A stretch of DNA of 20,258 bases from a virus, in IMG/VR virus record IMGVR_UViG_3300032331_000432, positions 1-20,258 of that record. The stretch is one strand, 5' to 3'. Both the position numbers and the translations under genes were made by a program. Every line of letters starts with the position of its first letter. Position 1 is the stretch's first letter. Of the stretch, positions 5,211 through 12,068 are shown piece after piece. Below the pieces are notes generated by a model that saw only the letters and a program-made list of their open reading frames with translations, was not told where the DNA came from and searched no databases.

Positions 5211-5548
5211 AGCCACAGTTCCACACAGTAATCAGCGTTACTAATAGCAAGAACAGATACAACAAAGGTTTGATTGGTTATGTCTTAAGATACAACCAGC
5301 GCCTATGGGACAAGGCAGTGTGCCGAGGTATAGACACAGAGATTTTCTATCCAGCACAGGAGTTGTTCAGTCGTGATGAGGAGCGCATGTTTGAGAAGAT
5401 GTGTGTTGAGTGCCCCGTCATGATGGCTTGCCTTGAGTGGGGCTTAGCCCACGAAAGATACGGAGTATGGGGCGGGACGACACCACCTATGCGACACAAA
5501 ATTAGGGCACGAATTGGCTGGGCTTTGACAGAACCACAGCATGGGTGA
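5207..5548 (+). CDS. WhiB-family transcription factor
   Basis: A predicted 113-residue protein with the four Cys of the WhiB [4Fe-4S] cluster: C39, C66-x2-C69 (CVEC) and C75, followed by the family turn GVWGG (86-90) and a basic C-terminal stretch (MRHKIRARIG). WhiB-like proteins bind the host primary sigma factor and redirect transcription. Phage copies are known, for example mycobacteriophage WhiBTM4, which interferes with host WhiB. The start at 5207 uses the ATGA overlap with the upstream gene; the open frame continues to 5156. Last gene of the rightward block, just before the terminator. This is the main evidence for an actinobacterial host. Confidence 0.92.
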   Translation: MKPQFHTVISVTNSKNRYNKGLIGYVLRYNQRLWDKAVCRGIDTEIFYPAQELFSRDEERMFEKMCVECPVMMACLEWGLAHERYGVWGGTTPPMRHKIRARIGWALTEPQHG

Positions 5549-5610
5549 TACTGTTTGACTTGTACACCAGCGGGTACGAAGGGGAAGCGTATTCGTTGGT
5601 GTGCATAGAA

Positions 5611-5644
5611 AAGCCCAGTGATTCTCTCCTGTCTCGCTGGGTTT
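5611..5644. terminator. Bidirectional intrinsic terminator
   Basis: AAGCCCAGTGA (5611-5621) pairs with TCGCTGGGTTT (5634-5644) over eleven positions with two G-U pairs, leaving a 12-base loop. A-run and T-rich flanks on the two sides make it usable by both converging operons. The loop contains CTCTCCTGTC, the reverse complement of the GACAGGAGAG-type word used at the rightward ribosome binding sites. Confidence 0.7.
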
Positions 5645-5663
5645 CTCTATGTATTAAGTCAGA

Positions 5664-6203
5664 CTATTTATCTAAATCTAATTCCTTAGCAAGCATGAAC
5701 ACTTCATCACTTAAGTCATCAAGAGTTCCATCATTATAGATAACATGATTAAACATGTAGTTATCCATAGCGTGCTCAGACTTGTGACCATTGACTGCAC
5801 TGTGATTGTGTCGGTTGATACGCCAAAGCGAACCGCTTAGTTTCTTGATTGCATCTGCCTCATTGGGATAGCGCACATCAGAGATAACAACTCTATCGTT
5901 ATGGCTTAAGTCAGCAAGTGCCATCTTAATCCACACATTATCACCCAACATTGTGCGACCTACCTCAGTACCCATCACTTGCATGAGTCTGCGTACCTCA
6001 GGGTTTTGCTTTGCTACATCCCAACCATAGTCATCTACGAACTCAGCAAGGCGAGTGATGCTATCCAATCTAGGGTTGAGTGTTAGTAATGCATGACGAA
6101 TCGGGTCAGCAAAAGATACTCTGCGGTATCCGTAATTAAGACATAACAATTCAGCCGTGCTGTCTTTGCCACTGCGTGCGTATCCACTCAATCCGATAAT
6201 CAT
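5664..6203 (-). CDS. Deoxynucleoside monophosphate kinase
   Basis: A predicted 179-residue P-loop kinase beginning MIIGLSGYARSGKDSTAELL; the G-x4-GKD/S loop covers residues 4-15. SFADPIRHAL is typical of phage dNMP kinases (T4 gp1 class), which phosphorylate dNMPs to supply dNTP synthesis. VVISDVRYPNEADAI gives the Walker-B/DRxxNE-like segment. An ATG 24 bases upstream is in frame, but 6203 has AAGGAG at the right distance and is the ATGA overlap with the upstream mini-gene. Last gene of the leftward replication operon. Confidence 0.85.
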   Translation of the reverse strand: MIIGLSGYARSGKDSTAELLCLNYGYRRVSFADPIRHALLTLNPRLDSITRLAEFVDDYGWDVAKQNPEVRRLMQVMGTEVGRTMLGDNVWIKMALADLSHNDRVVISDVRYPNEADAIKKLSGSLWRINRHNHSAVNGHKSEHAMDNYMFNHVIYNDGTLDDLSDEVFMLAKELDLDK

Positions 6204-6319
6204 TTCATCTCCTTTATGTATCCACATTTAGTACATTGCACACGCCACAAAGTTACTTGTGGGTCTATCACATGCCATAGGTAATTAAGACAGAACTTAT
6301 GGCGCAACCACTTAATCAC
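6200..6319 (-). CDS. Mini-protein with CxxC motif (39 aa)
   Basis: A short frame starting at GTG (complement of 6317-6319) and ending in an ATGA overlap with the dNMP kinase start. The GTG overlaps the upstream stop as GTGA. The product starts MIKWLRHKFCLNYLWHVIDP and ends RVQCTKCGYIKEMK. C29-x2-C32 with C10 and H16 could form a small zinc site. The W-x-R-V-x-C-x2-CG ending resembles short zinc-finger-like proteins seen in many phages. The perfect overlap chain on both sides is the main argument for it. Confidence 0.65.
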   Translation of the reverse strand: MIKWLRHKFCLNYLWHVIDPQVTLWRVQCTKCGYIKEMK

Positions 6320-6441
6320 TTAACGCCCCACCAAATACCTACTGCTAGTGGACCGATGTATACCTCAAGGCATTTAAGATTCTTGTAGTGCACTACACCA
6401 ATGCAAAACATACGCCAGTTCAACTCATGTGTCAGTATCAT
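6316..6441 (-). CDS. Mini-protein of unknown function (41 aa)
   Basis: The ATG at 6439-6441 is in an ATGA overlap with the sigma-like gene's stop, preceded by GGAGCGA. The stop overlaps the next GTG start. The product begins MILTHELNWRMFCIGVVHYK and ends in a hydrophobic stretch, IGPLAVGIWWGVK, which could touch a membrane or be a core strand. No domain recognised. The four-base overlaps at both ends make it a likely real gene. Confidence 0.6.
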   Translation of the reverse strand: MILTHELNWRMFCIGVVHYKNLKCLEVYIGPLAVGIWWGVK

Positions 6442-7091
6442 TCTTCGCTCCTATCAGGCTTGCGGTATCTGCGGTTATTCCATTGTGGTTGTTCGCCACC
6501 TAATCTATCTTGCAACTTAGTAAGTGCACGAGACACACGCTTGCGTACTGCCTCATCACTAATGTTGTACTCAATAGCCAGCGCATCTATGTCAGTGCCA
6601 CCATCTGCAAACCTACGATGCAAGAGCAGGTTGTCCTGTTCATTTAATTTCTTAAGACAGAAAGACACATCACTTAACATAGCCTCACGATTCATGCCCT
6701 CACTGGGCTTGCTTGAGGTAGAAATGAAATCATCCTTAGGTGTTGACGATACTGTCCACTGTTCATAGTTCCACACATCTTTGAGTAACTCCTGCAAAAT
6801 CTCATGCGTGTAATAGAAAGCATCTGATGGCGATGACTTGGTTTTGTAGGCACGCTCTCTCGCGGCAAACTTCTGAGACTCGTTGTTGAATGTACGCTTA
6901 AGTTTAAATACCAATGAGTCTTGCGATTGCCACTCCTCAATCTTGTGCCAATGTTCTAATGCCCACAGGTTGAGGTGTTGGAACACATCATCTGCCGTGA
7001 CTAAGTGCCTATGAATACGGGTACATCTAGCAGCAGATAAGCGTGCTACTTTATAGACCTGTTCCCATAGTAAATCTTTCTCGTCACTCAT
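6438..7091 (-). CDS. Sigma-factor-like protein with C-terminal HTH
   Basis: A predicted 217-residue protein. Residues 30-52 (VTADDVFQHLNLWALEHWHK) resemble sigma-70 region 2 helices. Residues about 148-195 resemble region 4: LNEQDNLLLHRRFADGGTD, then a helix-turn-helix, IDALAIEYNISDEAVRKRVS. The tail is basic and Asn/Arg-rich. Such proteins occur in actinophages and are thought to act as alternative sigma factors or sigma-like DNA-binding proteins. Its presence beside a WhiB-like protein suggests the phage alters polymerase specificity. It overlaps the upstream gene by eight bases. Confidence 0.7.
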   Translation of the reverse strand: MSDEKDLLWEQVYKVARLSAARCTRIHRHLVTADDVFQHLNLWALEHWHKIEEWQSQDSLVFKLKRTFNNESQKFAARERAYKTKSSPSDAFYYTHEILQELLKDVWNYEQWTVSSTPKDDFISTSSKPSEGMNREAMLSDVSFCLKKLNEQDNLLLHRRFADGGTDIDALAIEYNISDEAVRKRVSRALTKLQDRLGGEQPQWNNRRYRKPDRSEE

Positions 7092-7470
7092 TCTTTAATT
7101 GCCTCATTGCCTCTAGTAAGTTATCAACTGTGATGAGATAGCCCTTGCTTTTATTCGGGGGAATCTCACAGGTAATCTCTCTACCAAAGTTCTTTATTGC
7201 ATAGTGTACATGGTCAGTGGGTACCATCAGCACACCCTTCTCAAGTACGAACGCCCAGTAAGCAGCCTCAGTTACCATCAACCCAGATGCTTCCCACGAT
7301 TGTGTCTTAAGAAACCAACACTCAACTTCTATGTAGAGATTGCCTGTCTTGTTCCACTTTCTGTCACGCTTTACTTCTATTGTCTTGCCATCAGTGAGTA
7401 GTTCTTCAACTAACTTCTCACCTTTACGCCCGTATCCAAAGTCTAAATCAAAGGATGAATTTTTAGCCAT
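7084..7470 (-). CDS. PD-(D/E)XK nuclease-like protein
   Basis: A predicted 128-residue protein with the layout of a small PD-(D/E)XK enzyme: helix with E18 (GRKGEKLVEELL), then DGKTIEVKRDRKW with E32-x-K34 as the core motif, then NLYIEVECW. The size and motif suggest a phage endonuclease or resolvase-type protein; substrate unknown. It overlaps both neighbours by eight bases and sits between primase and sigma-like genes, consistent with DNA processing. Confidence 0.6.
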   Translation of the reverse strand: MAKNSSFDLDFGYGRKGEKLVEELLTDGKTIEVKRDRKWNKTGNLYIEVECWFLKTQSWEASGLMVTEAAYWAFVLEKGVLMVPTDHVHYAIKNFGREITCEIPPNKSKGYLITVDNLLEAMRQLKNE

Positions 7471-8095
7471 GTGTTAGCACGCCGACTCGCTTTCGCAAAC
7501 CGTCTGCCCCTTCTGCTAGGTAGACATCGTTAACATCCTGACCCTCAGGCATGAACACAGGGAATACATTGTCTAGTTCTCTACTTAGATTCTTAGCCAT
7601 CTCCCTGCCAGCGTTGTCTCCATCGCAGAGCAGAATTACTTTTGTCCAGTCAGCAAGTACTCGTGAGTAAAAAGGTTTCCAGTTGTTAGCCCCTGGTAAA
7701 CCAACTGCAGCAAAGCCAGCCTGTGTTGCAACAACTGTGTCGAGTTCACCCTCACATACAACCAAGGTGTCATCGTCTTTGTTCAGTGCATTGATGTTAA
7801 AGATGTGAGTCGTAGCACCTGGGCGTGACATGTACTTCGGACCTGGTGCATCAGGACTTAAGGCACGAAAGCGTATGTCAATAGTTCCAGCAGGTGTTAA
7901 GTATGGGATAGATAACTTACCAATGTAAGGCTCATGTCCTACCTCAGGATTTTTTACGAAGCCGAGGCGAAACATACGAGCCGTCTGTTCCGTGATACCG
8001 CGACTCTCCAGATACGGAAGAATCTCCACGAGGTTTTGAGCGTAAGTCTCCGTTGCTCTCTCCAGTAATTCTCTCTGCGATTTGCTTAGCCTCAT
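7463..8095 (-). CDS. DNA primase, TOPRIM-containing part
   Basis: A predicted 210-residue protein. Residues 1-100 match the linker and catalytic-core start of DnaG-type primases (YLESRGITEQTARMFRLGFV, then LSIPYLTPAGTIDIRFRALS). The TOPRIM domain follows with CEGELD (114-119) and LLCDGDNAGRE (155-165), the acidic metal-binding residues. The zinc-binding domain is encoded separately upstream, and the two frames overlap by about 150 bases. AAGGAG lies nine bases before the ATG, inside the upstream gene, so this part is probably initiated independently. Confidence 0.85.
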   Translation of the reverse strand: MRLSKSQRELLERATETYAQNLVEILPYLESRGITEQTARMFRLGFVKNPEVGHEPYIGKLSIPYLTPAGTIDIRFRALSPDAPGPKYMSRPGATTHIFNINALNKDDDTLVVCEGELDTVVATQAGFAAVGLPGANNWKPFYSRVLADWTKVILLCDGDNAGREMAKNLSRELDNVFPVFMPEGQDVNDVYLAEGADGLRKRVGVLTHG

Positions 8096-8321
8096 TGAAA
8101 GTAACTCCTTCTTTCTTCATTATGATTGAGTACACATCGCCAGCCATGTCGCAGCCGAAGCATCTGAACCCACCGTTTTCTGTATTAAGACGAGCAGACT
8201 TTACTCTATCACCGTGGAAGGCACAGCGCACAGTTACCCACCCGCGCCTACCTTGCGGTATGTCAAAGCCGTAATGTTCTAGTACTTTTGCCAAGTCATG
8301 CTTAGAGTTTTGCAAGAGCAT
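7944..8321 (-). CDS. DNA primase, zinc-binding part
   Basis: A predicted 125-residue protein with a CHC2-type zinc finger: C33-x2-H36 (CAFH) and C54-x2-C57 (CFGC), followed by GDVYSIIMKKEGVTFNEAKQ, the end of the DnaG zinc domain. Residues after about 88 (GESNGDLRSKPRGDSSVSGE) are low in complexity and overlay the start of the TOPRIM gene in another frame. ATG 8321 is chosen; a GTG directly before it is equivalent. Together the two products would form a split primase. A programmed or accidental frameshift joining them is the alternative. Confidence 0.8.
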   Translation of the reverse strand: MLLQNSKHDLAKVLEHYGFDIPQGRRGWVTVRCAFHGDRVKSARLNTENGGFRCFGCDMAGDVYSIIMKKEGVTFNEAKQIAERITGESNGDLRSKPRGDSSVSGESRYHGTDGSYVSPRLRKKS

Positions 8322-8667
8322 CACTAAGCCTTTGTACTACATAAGCATCCTCAATCCCTTTGTTAGATGCCTTGATAATAACCAATGGCGTAGGTGCAAT
8401 CTTCAATCGCTTGGCAATGCGGTAGTTCTCAGCCTCTATCTGTGCCTCACGAATCCACCCAGATAAATCTATCTTGCCGTCACGCCGTGGTGCCTTGGCT
8501 TCAATCACATAAATGTCGTTGTCAGTAGGCAGTGCTACATCACCAACATCATTACGACCAGCACGAGGTAAACGCTGTGCGTTATACCCGTTCTCCATCA
8601 ACCAATCGGCTAAGTCAATCTCAAAGGCTGCACCTCTACGCTTGTTACTTGCTTGCTGCGTTACCAT
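8302..8667 (-). CDS. Holliday-junction-resolvase-like endonuclease
   Basis: A predicted 121-residue protein with the Hjc-type PD-(D/E)XK pattern: helix with E16 (RGAAFEIDLADWLMENGYNA), R-x-GRNDVGDVA with D40 and D43, then YVIEAK with E56-x-K58. Archaeal Hjc and phage relatives cleave four-way junctions during recombination and before packaging. ATG 8667 has GGAGG six bases upstream; longer in-frame starts run into the glycosyltransferase gene. It overlaps the upstream gene by 23 bases and the downstream primase gene by about 20. Confidence 0.75.
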   Translation of the reverse strand: MVTQQASNKRRGAAFEIDLADWLMENGYNAQRLPRAGRNDVGDVALPTDNDIYVIEAKAPRRDGKIDLSGWIREAQIEAENYRIAKRLKIAPTPLVIIKASNKGIEDAYVVQRLSDALAKL

Positions 8668-9376
8668 TTTGTGCCTCCGCTTGTGCTGCTGCCTGCCAGT
8701 ACAGTGCATAGTAATTCTCATCATAAGCAAAGCGCTTCATGTGCTTGGCAATAGCACCAGTGTGTGCGTGTACAGGTACACCTGCTGCTTTGAGTTTACG
8801 GAAGAACACAATGTCCTCACCCACAAACTTCTCGCCCACATTCTCAATCTCTGCAAACATAGACTCGCCTGGAAACTTATGTCTTAATGCAGGAACAACT
8901 GACTTGTGCATGAGCGTAAGTCCTAGCCCTGCGTTATCTACTTTAATGATTTGGTTCTTAGGCAGTGGGTGTTTATATTTAATCTCATACTCATTGCTGC
9001 CTTCATCAAAGAGTGCTGGCATAGGTTGCATCAGTGATGACTCCATCTGCTTAGAGATAAAGTACACACCTGATACGACTGGGCGTGCCACCTTGTCTGC
9101 TGTATTCCATAGCAACTCAAGGATGTCAAGGGTTAACACAATGTCAGAGTCAACCCATAGCAACCAGTCTGTCTTAATGTTGTCAGCCCACATGTCAAAC
9201 AGCGCTTGGCGTTGACGACCAATCTGATTACCTTGCACACGCACAGCATTGTGGATACCAATGTTGCGTGTTGGTGCCGTGATGGTGGTGTACATCAGAC
9301 CTTCGGTGAACTTACCGTCAGTCAAACCATTGTCACACCAACCAACAGATAATGTTTCTTTATTACTGTGTGGCAT
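8645..9376 (-). CDS. GT-A fold glycosyltransferase-like protein
   Basis: A predicted 243-residue protein with a nucleotide-sugar binding DXD-type motif, WVDSDIV (D76-x-D78), after an RQRQALFDMW helix, and a later GEDIVFFRKLKAAG segment typical of GT2-like enzymes (acceptor-side ED). Family members transfer sugars; in phages they modify DNA bases, virion proteins or host surface. Its position inside the replication operon is compatible with DNA modification, but nothing here shows the acceptor. ATG 9376 (GAGG six bases upstream) is preferred over 9397. Confidence 0.7.
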   Translation of the reverse strand: MPHSNKETLSVGWCDNGLTDGKFTEGLMYTTITAPTRNIGIHNAVRVQGNQIGRQRQALFDMWADNIKTDWLLWVDSDIVLTLDILELLWNTADKVARPVVSGVYFISKQMESSLMQPMPALFDEGSNEYEIKYKHPLPKNQIIKVDNAGLGLTLMHKSVVPALRHKFPGESMFAEIENVGEKFVGEDIVFFRKLKAAGVPVHAHTGAIAKHMKRFAYDENYYALYWQAAAQAEAQNGNAASK

Positions 9377-9677
9377 CCATAGCCTCGCTCTCATCAATCA
9401 CTGTAAGGGCACTCTCGCCCATCTCTTTAAAAGAATTTGCTAAATTAATTAAACCTGCTGCAATATCTTCAATACACTCTGGACCATGATGTTCTTTAAG
9501 GTGTTCACCAAACTGACCAACATAATCTGCAAACTGAATAGCCTCTAACCAAATAGTATTTGGGTCATAGATTTGCCGTGATGCTTCGTTAACCTGCTCA
9601 AGTACATTGGGTAACTCAGCAATGATGATGTCTTTAACTTCCTGCGGTACCTTCAACTTGCTCAGTACTGCTTCCAT
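9363..9677 (-). CDS. Unknown helical protein (104 aa)
   Basis: The start is placed at ATG 9677, giving a product MEAVLSKLKVPQEVKDIIIA that is helical throughout and acidic. The frame is open upstream but then shadows the better-supported neighbour. The Shine-Dalgarno-like AAAGG is too close to the ATG to be ideal, so coupling or another start is possible. The 3' end overlaps the glycosyltransferase start. No family recognised. Confidence 0.6.
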   Translation of the reverse strand: MEAVLSKLKVPQEVKDIIIAELPNVLEQVNEASRQIYDPNTIWLEAIQFADYVGQFGEHLKEHHGPECIEDIAAGLINLANSFKEMGESALTVIDESEAMDATQ

Positions 9678-9936
9678 CCTTTGCGGTGAAAGCAATAGTT
9701 CCTCCGTCAAGGTAAGACTTGACTTGTTCTTCTGTGAGGTCCATGAACTCACCAGTCTTTTTATTTTTCCAAACAAGTGCCCTCCAACCAGCGGTGTATG
9801 TAAGTACACGGGGTGTAAATGTAAGTTGTTCTTTAATGTCAGTAGCAAAACGCTCTGTCTTAATAACGAACTCGTCTCCGACTTCGCTTGCTGGTACTTC
9901 GCCAGCATTTTCTATTACGGATAAATCCCAATCCAT
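9634..9936 (-). CDS. Unknown small protein (100 aa)
   Basis: Good start: TTAGGAGATTAAAATG. The product begins MDWDLSVIENAGEVPASEVG, probably a beta-rich domain (FTPRVLTYTAGWRALVWKNK) followed by an acidic, low-complexity tail (GSSTEQVEGTAGS). It sits between the DnaB-like ATPase and the glycosyltransferase. I recognise no family. VIKTERF near the start is encoded across a GTCTTAA copy. Confidence 0.65.
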   Translation of the reverse strand: MDWDLSVIENAGEVPASEVGDEFVIKTERFATDIKEQLTFTPRVLTYTAGWRALVWKNKKTGEFMDLTEEQVKSYLDGGTIAFTAKDGSSTEQVEGTAGS

Positions 9937-9945
9937 TTTAATCTC

Positions 9946-10725
9946 CTAAGGTTGTCCAACATCTAGTACCTGCATACTTGCAGGGTCATACGAAAGCCAC
10001 ACTGGTGTGCTTCCGTTAGCATCGGCAGGTCCGTAACGATTCTTAACAGCACACACACCCATCGTAGAAATCTGGTTAATGACTGTAAGGATTAACGAAG
10101 GGGTCTGGGCGACCTTCCCATGCAGTGCTTTTTGTGGTGGGCAAGGGTTACCAAGTACCCCCTCAGAGGTATGGTGACAAACCACAACCGCAGCACCAGT
10201 CTCCCGTGCCCACCACTTAAGTTCCTTCATCAGTGTACGCAAACCACCCCACTCATCTTGCGAATCCATGGTTACATCTACTGCATTATCAAGCACAATC
10301 AAACGAACATCTTCACCAAGTCTTTCACGAGTAGCAAGTACTGCATCCTCAATGTCCTTCAAGGTTGGTGAAGAATCAAACTCCCAATAGATGTGGTCAG
10401 CAGGCTTAAGCATTTGCGCTGCCCAATCCCTATCCATTTCCATCAGAGGTTCAACTTCTGCTTGTTGCTTTCCCGTCAGCAGTGCAAGCAGTCGGAGGCT
10501 CATCGTATGTGAGTGTGTATCAGCGGAGATGTAAAGAGTTGGAACTTTTGCACGGACTGCCAAGGACAAAGCAAGCGTTGACTTACCTGCCCCTGGCGGT
10601 CCAGCAATCATGCTTACTTCGCCGTAACGGATTGCTATTTGTTGAGCAGCGAGTGAGTGCCAAACCACAGGAAGGGTTGCACCCCCTCGTGATTCTGTCT
10701 TAATAGCACGGCTGAGTAGGCGCAT
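9946..10725 (-). CDS. DnaB/RecA-like ATPase (replicative helicase candidate)
   Basis: A predicted 259-residue protein with Walker A GPPGAGKST (42-50), Walker B LIVLDN (142-147), and a conserved VVVCHHTSEG segment (180-189) near the gamma-phosphate-sensing position. The C-terminus AVKNRYGPAD matches the KNRxG motif of DnaB C-terminal domains. It lacks the DnaB N-terminal domain, as in several phage helicases and KaiC/RepA-type hexameric ATPases. With a primase in the same operon it is the likely replicative helicase. The ribosome binding site is weak (AGAAG) and the gene follows the upstream stop by three bases, so translation is probably coupled. Confidence 0.8.
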   Translation of the reverse strand: MRLLSRAIKTESRGGATLPVVWHSLAAQQIAIRYGEVSMIAGPPGAGKSTLALSLAVRAKVPTLYISADTHSHTMSLRLLALLTGKQQAEVEPLMEMDRDWAAQMLKPADHIYWEFDSSPTLKDIEDAVLATRERLGEDVRLIVLDNAVDVTMDSQDEWGGLRTLMKELKWWARETGAAVVVCHHTSEGVLGNPCPPQKALHGKVAQTPSLILTVINQISTMGVCAVKNRYGPADANGSTPVWLSYDPASMQVLDVGQP

Positions 10726-10728
10726 CTT

Positions 10729-11133
10729 CTATGCAGGTACCTTGTTTTGGCAAGCCTGTCCCTGTGGCTTTGGACATGCATAGAAAGCCTTGTATGGGCG
10801 ACCTGTTGACTTAGCAATACCTGCTGGTACATGGCGCATAGGTCCACCACCGCAAGTGCAATCAGGTACCTGACCTGCTGGCTTGTAGCCTGCTGGTGCT
10901 GGGTATGAAGGCGCTACTGCTGCCACTGCTGTGTGGTCCACAACTTCTGGCTTAAGACCAGCATTGGTTACCGCACAGATAGCATCAATCGTTGATTCTA
11001 AATCAGCAATGGATGCGATGCGTAGTGTCAAACCATCTAGCGCTGCATCTAGTTCAGCATCAGAGGTTGCACGGATGTTAAGTAAAGTTCCCTTAGGTGT
11101 CTTTACATTTACTTGATATAGCGGTTCAGTCAT
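10729..11133 (-). CDS. Zinc-ribbon protein, possible ssDNA-binding factor
   Basis: A predicted 134-residue protein. An N-terminal region (MTEPLYQVNVKTPKGTLLNI, then helices to about residue 63) is followed by a Pro/Ala linker (about 65-85). The C-terminal four-Cys ribbon has the outline CTCGG-PMRHVPAGIAKSTGRPYKAFYACP and a last Cys (QACQNK). It resembles topoisomerase-type zinc ribbons that bind single-stranded DNA. It lies directly before the helicase in transcription order, so an ssDNA-binding or helicase-loading role is a reasonable inference, not a demonstration. TAGGAGAACCAA precedes the ATG. Confidence 0.65.
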   Translation of the reverse strand: MTEPLYQVNVKTPKGTLLNIRATSDAELDAALDGLTLRIASIADLESTIDAICAVTNAGLKPEVVDHTAVAAVAPSYPAPAGYKPAGQVPDCTCGGGPMRHVPAGIAKSTGRPYKAFYACPKPQGQACQNKVPA

Positions 11134-11962
11134 TTGGTTCTCCTATAGGTATCTCTGGATAAAGGTGTGAGTCTTTGCCACCCACTGCATAGCATGATGA
11201 ATTTACGGAGCATGTGCCACACATAAACCCAGTTGCTGGTATAAAGATTTTATTGCTTACTGCTATCTCAAAGCCTTTAGCCCATGAGCCAAGGCGTGAC
11301 TCAGTGTAGCGTTCAAGACTGACAGGCGTGGTTAATTCCCCTGTGCGTGCCATGAAATAACTGCCGAGTTGTGGGCGAACACCAAAGGTTTTCTCCACCA
11401 GTACTGCATAGATACCAAGTTGTGTTTGAGACTTAGGCTCAGCACCTGTCTTAATATCTACAATTACTAACTCGCCAGTAGGTGCAACCATGATGCGGTC
11501 AAGGAACGCTTTAATGTTTACACCATTGACTGTCTGATTCATTTCAGTTTCAATAGCAGGGATGCCAGCGGGTGTGTCCCAAATCTTCCAGCCACTTTCT
11601 TCTCTGAACTGAATCCAAAAGTCAACCATCTTTGGACCATTGGCAAGCCACCAATCAGCATCTTCCTTGTTAGGATACGCCTTGGTAGCACGACCACCAG
11701 CACGCCAAGGCATACCGTTGTCAACCAGTTTGTAGTTATGGTTCCATCGTTCTATAAACATAGCCGTTGGGTCAAAGCCCTCAGGTGTAATGTCATAGAT
11801 TTCTGTGCACTCATGTACAGCCTTACCACCAGCAAGCCAGTAGGAAGGCGACTCTGCCACATGCTGTACACGAGTGAGGTAGTACTGCCATCCACATCCA
11901 AGCCATGTTGACATGGCGGAATGTGAGATGTAGTTCTTACCAGTAACTTGTTCAAGTGTCAT
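11126..11962 (-). CDS. Cas4/RecB-like exonuclease with Fe-S cysteines
   Basis: A predicted 278-residue PD-(D/E)XK nuclease. It has H50 (GGKAVHE), D155 (FLDRI), D169-x-K171 (VDIKTG) and Q181-x3-Y185, the five RecB/Cas4 core positions in order. Four Cys, C23 near the N-terminus and C248-x2-C251-x5-C257 near the C-terminus, match the [4Fe-4S] cluster of Cas4/AddB-type enzymes. Phage homologues are thought to act as 5'-3' exonucleases in recombination. No Cas1/Cas2 or CRISPR repeat is near, so this is not CRISPR-associated here. It is the first gene of the leftward operon, with GAAGGAG upstream. Confidence 0.85.
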   Translation of the reverse strand: MTLEQVTGKNYISHSAMSTWLGCGWQYYLTRVQHVAESPSYWLAGGKAVHECTEIYDITPEGFDPTAMFIERWNHNYKLVDNGMPWRAGGRATKAYPNKEDADWWLANGPKMVDFWIQFREESGWKIWDTPAGIPAIETEMNQTVNGVNIKAFLDRIMVAPTGELVIVDIKTGAEPKSQTQLGIYAVLVEKTFGVRPQLGSYFMARTGELTTPVSLERYTESRLGSWAKGFEIAVSNKIFIPATGFMCGTCSVNSSCYAVGGKDSHLYPEIPIGEPND

Positions 11963-12068
11963 TATTTCTCCTTCAATAGAGGAGACTACTACACAATGTC
12001 TGCTCTATAATTAGACACGCCGAGACAAATTACAAACATGTAATTAAAATTCGTGTACACTGCTGTTC
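11963..12068. promoter_or_regulatory. Divergent promoter/operator region
   Basis: Two operons start on opposite sides. Rightward: GAGACA (12022-12027), a 17-base spacer and TAAAAT (12045-12050). The spacer is covered by an inverted repeat, AATTAC 12028-12033 and GTAATT 12040-12045, a natural operator position. TTCGTGT is repeated nearby (12050-12056 and 12066-12072). Leftward: a weaker TTGTAA/TAATTA pair on the complementary strand over the same palindrome. AT-rich throughout. Promoter strength is inferred from motif match only. Confidence 0.5.

Noticed and set aside
5545-5739. A 64-codon frame starting GTGA over the WhiB-like stop
   Set aside because: It runs through the bidirectional terminator and 75 bases into the convergent dNMP kinase gene; the product lacks any recognisable feature. 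The GTGA overlap leaves a small chance it is real.
11126-11962. CRISPR-associated Cas4
   Set aside because: No Cas1, Cas2 or repeat-spacer array is nearby; phages commonly carry Cas4/RecB-like nucleases in replication operons.
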